Assembly: GCA_026390575.1 (NCBI GenBank)
Contig: JAPLFR010000003.1
Location: 45,134-109,133, forward strand
From: Ignavibacteriales bacterium
GTDB lineage: Bacteria > Bacteroidota > Ignavibacteria > UBA10030
Reading direction: 5' to 3'
DNA length: 64,000 bases
This document shows positions 36,771 through 45,261 of this stretch, one piece after another (position 1 is the first letter of the stretch; each line of letters starts with the position of its first letter). The notes beneath the pieces were generated by a model. The model worked only from the letters and a program-made list of their open reading frames with translations. It was not told the origin of the DNA and did no database searches. The position numbers were made by a program, and so were the translations under genes.

Positions 36771-36796
36771 AAATTATGGAAATGCTTCCATAATTT
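36771..36796. promoter_or_regulatory. Candidate LacI-type operator 1 (11-bp inverted repeat)
   Basis: Perfect 11-bp arms AAATTATGGAA / TTCCATAATTT with a 4-nt spacer contain the core TGGAA-ATGC-TTCCA at 36777-36790. The site is 83 bp ahead of the chosen regulator start, a good position for autoregulation. Confidence 0.6.
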
Positions 36797-36861
36797 AACG
36801 GAAAAAATTCCTTCTAAGTTTGATCCAATTCATTCTCAAAACAATTGGGCTTTCTACATTC

Positions 36862-36875
36862 TGGAACTAGTTCCA
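36862..36875. promoter_or_regulatory. Candidate LacI-type operator 2
   Basis: TGGAACTAGTTCCA is a perfect 14-bp palindrome with the same TGGAA-N4-TTCCA core as site 1. The two cores start 85 bp apart, close to eight helical turns, as expected for sites bridged by a tetramer or a dimer pair. Confidence 0.55.
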
Positions 36876-37096
36876 CAATTCAACATTTTCTTATCAACTC
36901 CCTTAAGCTTTCACTAACTAAATAGTCGAAAGGAAATCTTACTGACCTGCCCTGAATAAGATGTTAGTGATAAGTCAGTATTGTTTCTTTAACAAGTAAT
37001 GTCTACCTGATAAAGGAAAAAAAGAAAAAGCATTTAAAACTTGAAATGAGTTATTAAATATTATGCCCTGAATCTGTAATCAACGTATTAGTTTGA

Positions 37097-37399
37097 TCAG
37101 AGGTAGCTGATGGCGTCTATCCCAAAGCTGGTCCGAAAAGCGATGCCATGGCTGTTCTGGTGGTTGTTGGCCTAAATCGGCAAGGGCAAAAAGAGATCTT
37201 GAGCCTTGTCGAAGGGTATCGTGAAAGCGCTGGCTCTTGGCGCGAAGTGCTTCGTGACTTAAAACGACGTGGCTTGCAGTGGATAGGTTTGATGATTGCT
37301 GATGGATCTCTGGGCTTGTGGAATGCTCTGCGGGATGTATTTCCACAGACGAAGCGTCAACGCTGCTTTCTGCATTATATGCGTCCCGTTGTTTTGTAA
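37097..37399 (+). pseudogene. IS256-family transposase remnant
   Basis: In the plus frame ADGVYPKAGPKSDAMAVLVV, LSLVEGYRESAGSWREVLRDL and IADGSLGLWNALRDVFPQTKRQRCFLH match the central region of IS256-type DDE transposases, including the first two catalytic Asp residues (ADG and IADG). The N-terminal DNA-binding half and the C-terminal Glu half are missing. The frame is closed by a TGA at 37094 and a TAA at 37397-37399, and no terminal inverted repeats are seen. The fragment ends 8 bp before the first cassette-boundary repeat. Confidence 0.8.
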
Positions 37400-37406
37400 C
37401 CGGATA

Positions 37407-37428
37407 GCGAGGAGTATCTGGTTAAGCG
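37407..37428 (-). repeat. Cassette-boundary repeat, copy 1 (RYYYAAC box)
   Basis: This 22-bp segment matches 38186-38207 at 18 of 22 positions. On the minus strand it starts with a GCTTAAC box and CCAGA, beginning 1-2 nt after the stop codon of the NTF2-like gene. Confidence 0.6.
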
Positions 37429-37429
37429 T

Positions 37430-37825
37430 TTATTGTTTTTTGCTTTTACTGATAATATCAAATGGAATTTTTGAATCAGCATACACTTGCCACAATTGAA
37501 TTTTATTATTCTTAATGACCGCTTTCCAAGAAGCTGGTAGACGCCAGTAATTTTCTTTTCTTTCACTCAATCCTTCAAATGTCCCGCTTGCAAAACCAAA
37601 CGCGGCAATAGTATTTCTATTAAGAAAAATATCCGTAATTTCGATTTTATAGTCAGGAAACAATTGAAAGTATCCGATCCATCCTGCTCTCATTTTTTCT
37701 TTACCTAGAGCTATGTTTCCTTGAGAATCGATAAATTGATGATCGTCCGTCATGAGCGAACAGATTTTTTCAACGTTGTGTTCGTTGATAGCGCTAACAA
37801 AGTCGTAGATAATCTGTTTGTCCAT
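37430..37825 (-). CDS. NTF2/SnoaL-like protein in a cassette-like unit
   Basis: The 131-residue soluble protein is a SnoaL-type NTF2 fold: IIYDFVSAINEHNVEKICSLMTDDHQFID, then GKEKMRAGWIGYFQLFPDYKIEITDIF, and a C-terminal strand IKNNKIQLWQVYAD. These folds are common among integron cassette products (for example Bal32a). The gene is flanked on both sides by repeat boxes (GTTAAGC ends at 37846, 21 bp before its start; a 22-bp boundary repeat just after its stop), so it looks like one cassette. Substrate is unknown. Confidence 0.78.
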   Translation of the reverse strand: MDKQIIYDFVSAINEHNVEKICSLMTDDHQFIDSQGNIALGKEKMRAGWIGYFQLFPDYKIEITDIFLNRNTIAAFGFASGTFEGLSERKENYWRLPASWKAVIKNNKIQLWQVYADSKIPFDIISKSKKQ

Positions 37826-37869
37826 TTTTGTCTTTACAATAACCGCTTAACAGCCAGAGGCCTAATAAT

Positions 37870-37891
37870 GTAACACGCGATAGCGTGTTAC
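37870..37891. repeat. Hairpin GTAACACGC-GATA-GCGTGTTAC
   Basis: A perfect 9-bp stem with a 4-nt loop sits just inside the left arm of the attC-like site and is itself flanked by AATAAT/ATTATT. Confidence 0.75.
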
Positions 37892-37920
37892 TGCTTCTAT
37901 TATTTCATGTAAGTTACTTT

Positions 37921-37950
37921 TGCGCCACAGGCGCATGAGCCTCTGGCTCA
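37921..37950. repeat. 30-nt double-hairpin element, copy 1
   Basis: Two tandem 15-nt palindromes, TGCGCC-ACA-GGCGCA and TGAGCC-TCT-GGCTCA, form perfect 6-bp stems with 3-nt loops. The flanks AAGTT and AACTT are also complementary. It matches 26 of 30 bases of the element at 63716-63745, and three of the four differences fall in the loops. Confidence 0.75.
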
Positions 37951-37999
37951 CAACTTAATACAAAACCGTTGCTCGCCCAGCCTGCGTGCCCGCCATCCG

Positions 38000-38014
38000 T
38001 CCCGCAAAGCGGGA
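38000..38014. repeat. TCCCGC-AAA-GCGGGA hairpin
   Basis: A perfect 6-bp stem followed by TGCGGCGG, which partly pairs with upstream CCGCCATCCG. A related TCCCGCTTTATGGGATGCGG sequence lies at 39269-39288. Confidence 0.65.
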
Positions 38015-38185
38015 TGCGGCGGACAGGCCGTAGGCACTTCCGCTTACACTTCGTTTCAGCGGACAAGCCGGCAGGCAAGCATGAATTTTGTAAACTTTTA
38101 ATTTGTATTGCACTTGCTGCAATAACATTCTCAGGCCTCCGGCTGTCAGTTTGTTGAGCGCTTTATACGAAACCCCGCTTTTTTT

Positions 38186-38207
38186 GCGGGGAGCGTCTGG
38201 TTAAACG
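38186..38207 (-). repeat. Cassette-boundary repeat, copy 2 (RYYYAAC box)
   Basis: Matches 37407-37428 at 18 of 22 positions. On the minus strand GTTTAAC lies 12 nt after the stop of the STAS-like gene. Its upstream end forms the hairpin CCCCGC-T7-GCGGGG (38173-38191), which could also act as a terminator. Confidence 0.6.
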
Positions 38208-38218
38208 GAAAGCGAGTT

Positions 38219-38587
38219 TCATGAAAGTAACCATTGACGAGCTTTAGCGAACGTACGAAATATTTCAACCTTCATCCCAAGCTCTTCCGAGAAAACGGAA
38301 CCCATACGCATCAGACCGTATTGCAAATCGTTTGGAGCAACCAACGCGATACGATTATTGAAATATTTGCCCAGAGATACAAGAGAGCGCGCTACAGTTA
38401 TGACATCTTCTGTAGACCTTTTATAAATACTCAGAGATTCACTCAGATTAACCAGTATGGAAGGATTTGCCGGACAAGTAGAATCCGCGATCGATTTGAG
38501 AATGGTTTTAGGAATATCGTCCATAGAATATTCACCAACCATTTCTATTATAACTATATTAGACTCGAACCGATAAGTTACTGGCAT
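38219..38587 (-). CDS. STAS/SpoIIAA-like small protein in a cassette-like unit
   Basis: The 122-residue soluble protein alternates strands and helices as in STAS or SpoIIAA-like folds: MPVTYRFESNIVIIEMVGEYSMDDIPKTI, ILVNLSESLS, ARSLVSLGKYFNNRIALVAPND and VEIFRTFAKARQWLL. No catalytic residue is evident. Its stop lies 12 nt before the RYYYAAC box at 38206-38200, and a GTTAGAC box (38637-38631) lies 44 nt upstream of its start, so it may be a second cassette. The family assignment rests on pattern only. Confidence 0.65.
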   Translation of the reverse strand: MPVTYRFESNIVIIEMVGEYSMDDIPKTILKSIADSTCPANPSILVNLSESLSIYKRSTEDVITVARSLVSLGKYFNNRIALVAPNDLQYGLMRMGSVFSEELGMKVEIFRTFAKARQWLLS

Positions 38588-38953
38588 TCCATTAACACAT
38601 TCTTTTTATTTGAATGACTAATTTCTTACCGTCTAACTACCGCTTTGATAGAGTAACTCTATAGTTCATGCGTTTGAGGTATGAATTATAGATGAGTGAA
38701 AATATTTTGATTGTCTCAATGACCTCTCCTTTTCTCTGTGTCAGCCCAAACAAACAGCGATGGAGACCGTGGCGTGATACGTTCTTTCGATAAATGTATT
38801 AGTTTTCATCTGAGAAAGCAAGAAGCTCCATCCACCGTTTGAAGTCTTAACTTTCGTTTAGTTGGCTGAAGCAGCAGACATAAAACAATCAAAGTGAGTC
38901 GAAGGAAGGATAAATACAAAATCTTCAGTTTCATTGAAACATCGAATTTACAG
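38588..38953. other. Gene-free region between the cassette-like genes and tRNA-Leu
   Basis: No gene is seen in these 366 bp. The only point of interest is the GTTAGAC box at 38631-38637 (minus strand) upstream of the STAS-like gene; I find no matching palindrome for a full second attC site. Confidence 0.45.
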
Positions 38954-39039
38954 TGCCGAGAGCGGGACTCGAACCCGCACGCCCTTTGCAGGACACAGGA
39001 TTTTAAGTCCTGTGCGTCTACCAATTCCGCCATCCCGGC
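38954..39039 (-). tRNA. tRNA-Leu (anticodon TAA)
   Basis: The minus strand folds as a class II tRNA of 86 nt: acceptor GCCGGGA/TCTCGGC with discriminator A, a D-arm with GGTAGACGC, anticodon arm CAGGA-CTTAAAA-TCCTG, a long variable arm and T-arm GCGGG-TTCGAGT-CCCGC. The anticodon reads UUA. CCA is not encoded. Confidence 0.95.
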
Positions 39040-39118
39040 AAAATCATTGTCAATTTCCGATTGTCAATTCCGAATTGGAAAAATCCGAAATTTATAATTC
39101 GCACTTCGCAATTGATAG

Positions 39119-39190
39119 AGGCGCCGAGCGGATTCGAACCGCTGCATAAAGGTTTTGCAGACCTCTCCCTTACCACTTGGGTACGGCGCC
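39119..39190 (-). tRNA. tRNA-Cys (anticodon GCA)
   Basis: A 72-nt tRNA on the minus strand: acceptor GGCGCCG/CGGCGCC with discriminator U, as expected for tRNA-Cys, anticodon loop CTGCAAA and T-arm AGCGG-TTCGAAT-CCGCT. CCA is not encoded. Confidence 0.95.
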
Positions 39191-39254
39191 AATTAAGTTT
39201 TCGATTGTCAATTTCAATTGCGGAATTAACCTGTACCCGCAATTTCATTACTTA

Positions 39255-39293
39255 CCTTACCACTCTTGTCCCGCTTTATGGGATGCGGTAAGG
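39255..39293. repeat. Palindromic hairpin between tRNA-Cys and tRNA-Gly
   Basis: Outer arms CCTTACC (39255-39261) and GGTAAGG (39287-39293) enclose an inner TCCC/GGGA stem. The inner part resembles the TCCCGC-nnn-GCGGGATGCGG element at 38000. Confidence 0.6.
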
Positions 39294-39379
39294 AACCAGA
39301 GAAATTTTCAATTGTCAATTTTTTATTTAATACTTAAAATTACAAAGAATTCGGATCAACAAATCGCCCCGGAATAAAA

Positions 39380-39414
39380 ACCCCGCTGTCCGGTGGGGTT
39401 AGTGGCAGCGGGGT
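39380..39414 (-). terminator. Terminator after tRNA-Gly
   Basis: Read on the minus strand, ACCCCGCTG pairs with CAGCGGGGT across a GC-rich loop and is followed by TTTTTA. It lies about 107 bp downstream of tRNA-Gly, so tRNA-Gly may be a separate transcript from the Cys/Leu genes. Confidence 0.6.
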
Positions 39415-39520
39415 AAATTCATAGATAAGATTTCTCCGGACGTCTCTCAAAAGCCGTAAAGGAACGGAATCTTTCAGTTTCGTCAAGAGTGTCTCTGATT
39501 GCTGTGCATTCTAGAGACAG

Positions 39521-39593
39521 AGCGGGAAACGGGGCTCGGACCCGCGACCTCAACCTTGGCAAGGTTGCGCTCTACCAACTGAGCTATTCCCGC
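39521..39593 (-). tRNA. tRNA-Gly (anticodon GCC)
   Basis: A 73-nt tRNA on the minus strand: acceptor GCGGGAA/TTCCCGC with discriminator U, D-arm GCTC-AGTTGGTA-GAGC, anticodon arm CAACC-TTGCCAA-GGTTG and T-arm GCGGG-TCCGAGC-CCCGT. The T-loop has C at position 55, where almost all tRNAs have U (pseudouridine). Confidence 0.93.
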
Positions 39594-39710
39594 ATTGCCA
39601 GCAATAATATACCAAAAACGTCTACACTCTGCAAGAGTTTTTTCTCTCTCCATTATTTTGTGATAGTTCACCTTAAAAAGAGTCTCTTTGCATTTCTTGT
39701 TTTTCAGCGC

Positions 39711-40220
39711 TTACTGCTTATGAAGAAGCATATCAGAGTAGGAAATGCCAATGACTGCCGCCGGCTTGATTGCGAATTCCTTGGAGAGCACATCCAGCAA
39801 TTTTTGCGCTTGCCGTTTTCCATAATTCACGAGTACTTCAAATTCTATAAACGTTCCAAGTCCGCGCACTTCATCAAGATGGATTCGGGAATTTTTATAG
39901 AGAAAAAGGCGGCGTTTCTTCTCCACTATTACCTTCTGTCCAAATGCCGCTGTACACAAAGCGTTTGTGAGTATTGCATCATCGACGGGAAGCACAACGT
40001 AATCGGAATAACGGCTTCCTTTTTTATTCGGACGATTGTAGAAGATCAGTTCTGCGGAACGATCTTTTATGATTCTGAGCTTAAGCCGGCCGCGAGGAAC
40101 CCTGTAGTAAATATCACGCTGTTGTAAAACGCCTTTTGCGTGTGCGTTCAGACGATGCGCGGCACGAACAGCCTCAGAAACCGATGAAATGCGTGCTTTC
40201 AGTTCTAAATTCTGCGGCAT
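39711..40220 (-). CDS. CYTH-domain protein (class IV adenylate cyclase/thiamine triphosphatase superfamily)
   Basis: The 169-residue protein begins NLELKARI, the ExK metal/phosphate motif of CYTH enzymes, followed by DIYYRVPRGRLKLRI, AELIFYNRPNKKGSRYSDY and RIHLDEVRGLGTFIEFEV. Most characteristic tunnel residues (E, K, R) are present. Such proteins are adenylate cyclases (CyaB type), triphosphatases or of unknown activity; the substrate cannot be told here. It lies between tRNA-Gly and greA, separated from greA by a 270-bp AT-rich stretch. Confidence 0.85.
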   Translation of the reverse strand: MPQNLELKARISSVSEAVRAAHRLNAHAKGVLQQRDIYYRVPRGRLKLRIIKDRSAELIFYNRPNKKGSRYSDYVVLPVDDAILTNALCTAAFGQKVIVEKKRRLFLYKNSRIHLDEVRGLGTFIEFEVLVNYGKRQAQKLLDVLSKEFAIKPAAVIGISYSDMLLHKQ

Positions 40221-40493
40221 AATTTATTTTATAAATGCATGGAAGGATAAATTCACGAGGATATTTAATAAATCAATTTCCAAAGCTCTGCCACAGGCAT
40301 CCCTTCGGGAAAATCTCAAAGAAATACAAAATTCCAACTGTTCGATTGCATAAAATATTTATCGCGTTTTGTATTTAGTTATTGAACGTTGTTTGATTTT
40401 TGCATTTTGTGATTTGAGATTTAGAAACTCCCTTCAATTATGTCGGAAGAGTTTAAACAGATGCACAACTTTGTTTCTCGCTTTATGAATCTT

Positions 40494-40979
40494 CTACCGG
40501 CCGATTTCTATAATTTTATACTCCAGCATACCGGCAGGCACTTTGATTTGGATGGTTTCGCCAGGTTTTTTGCCGAGCAATCCTTTACCGATCGGCGAAG
40601 TGAAAGAGATCTTATTTTTTTCGAAGTCGGCTTCTTCGGGTGCAACAAGCCGGTACTCGATGATTTGTTTGGTGCGCTGATCTTGAATCTTCACAAGCGA
40701 GAGAATGTAGACTTTATCTGTTTGCAAATTATTCGTATCGATGATTTGTGTACGCGAAAGTGTTTCCTCGAGCTTCGCAATACGGAGTTCAAGGTGCTGC
40801 TGTGCTTCTTTAGCGGCATCGTACTCTGCGTTTTCACTTAAATCACCATAGCCGCGCGCTTCGGCAATCTTTGCCGCCATATCTGCACGGCCGATCGTTT
40901 TCATTTCGCGCAGTTCATGCTCAAGCTCTGTGAGTTTTTCACGCGTGAGATATACTTTACCGTTATTACTTTCTCCCAT
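40494..40979 (-). CDS. greA: Transcription elongation factor GreA
   Basis: The 161-residue protein has the GreA coiled coil (VYLTREKLTELEHELREMKTIGRADMAAKIAEARGYGDLSENAEYDAAKEAQ) with the acidic tip DLSENAEYD. The C-terminal FKBP-like domain includes SFTSPIGKGLLGKKPGETIQIKVPAGMLEYKIIEI. GreA rescues backtracked RNA polymerase. Two terminator hairpins precede the gene on the same strand, so it is probably transcribed separately from ribBA. Confidence 0.96.
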   Translation of the reverse strand: MGESNNGKVYLTREKLTELEHELREMKTIGRADMAAKIAEARGYGDLSENAEYDAAKEAQQHLELRIAKLEETLSRTQIIDTNNLQTDKVYILSLVKIQDQRTKQIIEYRLVAPEEADFEKNKISFTSPIGKGLLGKKPGETIQIKVPAGMLEYKIIEIGR

Positions 40980-41005
40980 ATCAACTTCCTTCGACAGAAA
41001 AAAAT

Positions 41006-41031
41006 CCCTTCAGCCGAAAATCTCTGAAGGG
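41006..41031 (-). terminator. Terminator between ribBA and greA (distal)
   Basis: On the minus strand CCCTTCAG pairs with CTGAAGGG across a 10-nt loop and is followed by ATTTTTTTC, a classic rho-independent terminator. Confidence 0.85.
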
Positions 41032-41047
41032 TACATGCAAAAATAAA

Positions 41048-41073
41048 AGCCATCATCCTTGAGAATGGTGGCT
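41048..41073 (-). terminator. Terminator between ribBA and greA (proximal)
   Basis: On the minus strand AGCCACCAT pairs with ATGATGGCT (one G-T pair) across an 8-nt loop and is followed by TTTATTTTT. Together with 41006-41031 it forms a tandem pair. Confidence 0.75.
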
Positions 41074-41133
41074 GTACTATTCTAAAATCAAAGTAGGTGA
41101 TTAATTAGATAGACGCAAGAATAATTTTATTGT

Positions 41134-42375
41134 CTAACTCTTCTTACCTTTTCCTGAACTCCTTGGCTCTACCAATATTAAATGACCAAGTTTATCACGT
41201 TTCGTTGTCAGGTACCGCTCATTGTACCGATTGGGATCAATCTCGAGTGGTACACGCTCCACCACTTCTAATCCATATCCGGTGAGCCCAATTATCTTTT
41301 TGGGATTGTTCGTCAGCAGGCGCATTTTCCCGACGCCAAGATCGCGAAGAATCTGCGCGCCAATGCCATAATCTCGCAGGTCGGCGCGGAAACCGAGTTT
41401 TTCATTCGCCTCAACTGTGTCGAGCCCCTCATCCTGCAGGCTGTACGCTTTAAGTTTATTTGACAATCCGATGCCGCGTCCTTCTTGCCGCATATAGAGA
41501 ACGACGCCGCATCCTTCTCTTTCTATCTGTTCCATCGAAGCAACCAATTGTGCATTGCAATCACATCTGAGCGAACCGAAGACATCGCCTGTCAAGCATT
41601 CCGAGTGAACACGCACAAGCGTTGGAATCTCGGGAGAAATATTTCCCTTGACCAGCGCAATGTGCTCTTTGCTGTCGGTCTGGCTTTTATAAAGATGAAT
41701 ACGAAACTTCCCGTACATCGAAGGCAGGTCCGTTGAGACGACACGCTGGACAAGCTTGTCGCGCCGAATCCTGTATTCAATCAGGGCGCGCACAGTGATA
41801 ATTTTTAAATTAAATTTTTCGGCAATTTTCAATAGCTGCGGAACACGCGCCATAGTACCGTCTTCAGCAAGGATTTCGCATAATACTCCAGCCGGAATTA
41901 AACCGGAGAGTCTGCAGAGATCCACAACCGCTTCTGTGTGACCGGCGCGACGCAGCACACCGCCCTCTATTGCACGTAACGGAAAAATGTGCCCGGGCCT
42001 GGCAAAATCATGTGCTTGAGCCTTCGGATCAGTGAGCGCACGCACAGTTATAGATCGATCCGCTACGGACACACCAGTGGTTGTTCCGTGCAGATAATCA
42101 ATTGAGACGGTGAATGGTGTTTCATGAAGTGACGTATTTGCTTCCACCATGAGATCAAGATTTAATTCCTTTGCACGTTCAGTTGTAAGAGGTGTGCACA
42201 CAACTCCGCGTCCCTCCTTTACAAAGAAATTAATCGCTTCCGGAGTCACCTTTTCGGCCGCAAGAACAAAGTCACCTTCATTTTCACGGTCTTCATCATC
42301 GACAACAATCAAAATTTTCCCATTCCGGAAATCTTCAATCGCTTCTTCAATCGTATGGAACTGCTCTTCTGCCAT
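41134..42375 (-). CDS. ribBA: Bifunctional 3,4-dihydroxy-2-butanone-4-phosphate synthase / GTP cyclohydrolase II
   Basis: This 413-residue fusion makes both precursors of riboflavin. The first ~200 residues are RibB ([32 protein letters not shown]), and the rest is RibA with the zinc cysteines in [20 protein letters not shown], the [10 protein letters not shown] loop and DYGIGAQIL. It follows yajC by 11 bp. I see no FMN riboswitch in the short leader. Two terminators follow it. Confidence 0.96.
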   Translation of the reverse strand: MAEEQFHTIEEAIEDFRNGKILIVVDDEDRENEGDFVLAAEKVTPEAINFFVKEGRGVVCTPLTTERAKELNLDLMVEANTSLHETPFTVSIDYLHGTTTGVSVADRSITVRALTDPKAQAHDFARPGHIFPLRAIEGGVLRRAGHTEAVVDLCRLSGLIPAGVLCEILAEDGTMARVPQLLKIAEKFNLKIITVRALIEYRIRRDKLVQRVVSTDLPSMYGKFRIHLYKSQTDSKEHIALVKGNISPEIPTLVRVHSECLTGDVFGSLRCDCNAQLVASMEQIEREGCGVVLYMRQEGRGIGLSNKLKAYSLQDEGLDTVEANEKLGFRADLRDYGIGAQILRDLGVGKMRLLTNNPKKIIGLTGYGLEVVERVPLEIDPNRYNERYLTTKRDKLGHLILVEPRSSGKGKKS

Positions 42376-42386
42376 GAGTTATTCGG

Positions 42387-42716
42387 TTATTTTATTTCTG
42401 GTGCAGACTCCGAAATAATTGTTGCAATGGCACTGCGGTCTAATTTCACTTTTATCTTATCGGCTATCTCAACAAGCACAGTTTTCTCATCCAATCCAGC
42501 AACTGTGCCGTACATACCGCCTGACGTAATAACTTTATCGCCTTTTTTCATGCTCTCAATAAGTTTCTGGCGTTCCTTAGCGCGTTTTTGCTGGGGACGG
42601 ATAATCATAAAGTAGAAAATAAGAATGATGGAGCCGAAAAGGATAACATTTGACATCAAGCCGGGGCCTTCCCCTTGATTCGGCTGACCCATGAGAAGTG
42701 TGAAATAATGTAGCAC
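42387..42716 (-). CDS. yajC: Preprotein translocase accessory protein YajC
   Basis: The 109-residue protein has one membrane helix ([22 protein letters not shown] at about 24-45), then [34 protein letters not shown], the YajC SH3-like end. YajC associates with SecDF. The tgt-yajC order is common across bacteria; here tgt is 72 bp upstream. Confidence 0.95.
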   Translation of the reverse strand: MLHYFTLLMGQPNQGEGPGLMSNVILFGSIILIFYFMIIRPQQKRAKERQKLIESMKKGDKVITSGGMYGTVAGLDEKTVLVEIADKIKVKLDRSAIATIISESAPEIK

Positions 42717-42788
42717 TGTATCCTCCTGTTTATGAAATGATATTAATTGCTATTTATAATTAATGATTTTGGATTTCTTAAAATTCCA

Positions 42789-43934
<1,146 letters not shown>

Positions 43935-43949
43935 TCAATCAATAAAAAA

Positions 43950-43971
43950 CCGCAGAAGAGAATCCCTGCGG
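43950..43971 (-). terminator. Terminator after the GH5 gene
   Basis: On the minus strand CCGCAG pairs with CTGCGG and is followed by TTTTTTATTG. It lies 113 bp past the GH5 stop and just before tgt. Confidence 0.75.
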
Positions 43972-44083
43972 CTGAGTAAAAAAATATTTCAAATTCTTCT
44001 TATAAAATATAGCCAGAAAATGGACGGTTGTCAAATGCTATAACGGCGAGGAATACAACTCCCGTCGAAATCGTATGCCAGTT

Positions 44084-45232
44084 TTATTTCTGCGTCAAAA
44101 TATGAATAAGCTCGATATCGGGAGCAAGTGATGCGTTCTTTTCGAAATCGAACGTATAAATGCCGAAATCTCCTTTATATTCCCAATTACAGTACGCGAT
44201 CTGATTCTCATTAAAAACTGAAATCAGATCGCGGTAGTATGCCAGCCGCTCATTCCGATCGACATGCGGCAGGCAGCCAAATTCACCGCAATACAACTGC
44301 AGGCCAAGTTCTTTTGCCCGCTTGACCGCCGGCAGGAGTTCTTCAGCGAGTTTCTGTTTGTTCCATACTTCCCTCGCGTTCTTCATCACCTGAACCAGTC
44401 CAGAATCATTCTTCACAAATGCATTATAATCTGCGTCGATTACAACCTGACCCGGGTAGCGCACAGGTCCCTTATATTCTTTAAACTGAACCCAACTTGC
44501 CAGATGATGTGTAAAAAAGAGGGGTGAATATGTATGCATACTCAGAATGATATTGGGATCGTTCGCAGGGATTTTCAGCTGCGGAAATGTACCGGGTGTT
44601 TGCCATCTGTTGGAACCGATCACCAGTACCCGCTGTGGTTCCAACGCACGTACTGCTTTCATTGCTTTCTCGATTAACCTGTTCCAATCTTCCGGATTTT
44701 CGGCAACGGGTTCATTCATCAGTTCGTATGCGACCATGGAAACCGGATAACGCTTGAGGTGGGCAGACAAATCGCTCCAGAGATGCAAAAAAGTATTTTG
44801 AGCATTCGTGTCGGTCCATAGTGAATTTGTTCCCCCTTCATTCGCGGCATTGAAATAATGGGAACGGATAATGTGCAGATCCACAATTGCATGCAGATTG
44901 TATTTGGCGCACCAATTCAGGCAATGCGTAAGAAATGCGAATGATTCTTCAATCGGTTTTCCTGTCGTATCCCATAACTCGACTTCATCAAGAGGAATCC
45001 GGACATGGTCGTACCCGATGCTATCAATAAATTTGATATCCTGTTCAGTTATAAATGTTGCTTTCGGTGACCAGCCGAAGTTTTGCGACAACCAATGGCT
45101 GAGATTGACACCGCGATGAACTTCAAATCCGGATGGATTCATTGTGCTCCTCTGACAAAAACAGATTGTCTGTATAACGATGAAGAATATTCCGACAACT
45201 CTTAACTGTCGAAAAAAATGTGATGGATTCAT
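44084..45232 (-). CDS. Exported GH5 glycoside hydrolase (endoglucanase-like)
   Basis: The 382-residue enzyme has a signal-like N-terminus (VVGIFFIVIQTICFC) and a GH5 barrel: GVNLSHWLSQ, FIDSIGYDHVRIPLDE, LHAIVDLHIIRSHYFN, acid/base Glu174 in YELMNEP and nucleophile Glu317 in LYCGEFGC. GH5 enzymes hydrolyse beta-1,4-linked glucans or mannans; the exact substrate cannot be read. There is no T9SS tail, so it is likely periplasmic. It starts 30 bp after the GH13 gene at 45262, forming a two-gene unit. Confidence 0.88.
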   Translation of the reverse strand: MNPSHFFRQLRVVGIFFIVIQTICFCQRSTMNPSGFEVHRGVNLSHWLSQNFGWSPKATFITEQDIKFIDSIGYDHVRIPLDEVELWDTTGKPIEESFAFLTHCLNWCAKYNLHAIVDLHIIRSHYFNAANEGGTNSLWTDTNAQNTFLHLWSDLSAHLKRYPVSMVAYELMNEPVAENPEDWNRLIEKAMKAVRALEPQRVLVIGSNRWQTPGTFPQLKIPANDPNIILSMHTYSPLFFTHHLASWVQFKEYKGPVRYPGQVVIDADYNAFVKNDSGLVQVMKNAREVWNKQKLAEELLPAVKRAKELGLQLYCGEFGCLPHVDRNERLAYYRDLISVFNENQIAYCNWEYKGDFGIYTFDFEKNASLAPDIELIHILTQK

Positions 45233-45261
45233 AGAGAAATATCCTTTTAATAAAAGTGTTC

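Larger units (their letters stand above)
36689..37096. other. Gene-free region upstream of the lacI-type gene
   Basis: This 408-bp stretch holds the two TGGAA-N4-TTCCA palindromes and A/T-rich tracts (around 36751-36766). No gene is seen. The promoter is not clear: TTGCGA/TGATAT with 17-nt spacing on the minus strand near 36740-36770 is a weak candidate. The segment 36900-37096 shows nothing further. Confidence 0.5.
37846..38206 (-). repeat. Long attC-like recombination site (imperfect palindrome with integron-type end boxes)
   Basis: On the minus strand this site runs from GTTTAAC (38206-38200, fits RYYYAAC) to GTTAAGC (37852-37846, fits GTTRRRY). A second RYYYAAC box, GCTCAAC, lies at 38159-38153. 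Long complementary arms flank the middle: 37846-37863 pairs with 38133-38159 through AGGCCTCCGGCTG/CAGCCAGAGGCCT with one mismatch. At about 310-360 bp it is longer than the usual 57-141-bp attC, because the loop holds several small hairpins: 37870-37891, 37921-37950, 38000-38014 and 38173-38191. Confidence 0.55.

Noticed and set aside
37080..37346. 88-residue minus-strand open frame
   Set aside because: It is antisense to the IS256 transposase remnant, whose plus-strand residues are clearly conserved.
37846..38206. CRISPR array or simple transposon ends
   Set aside because: There are no regularly spaced direct repeats with unique spacers, no target-site duplication and no transposase inside the unit.
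42376..42386. Possible FMN riboswitch ahead of ribBA
   Set aside because: Only 11 bp separate ribBA from yajC and no RFN-type element is seen in yajC or the tgt leader.
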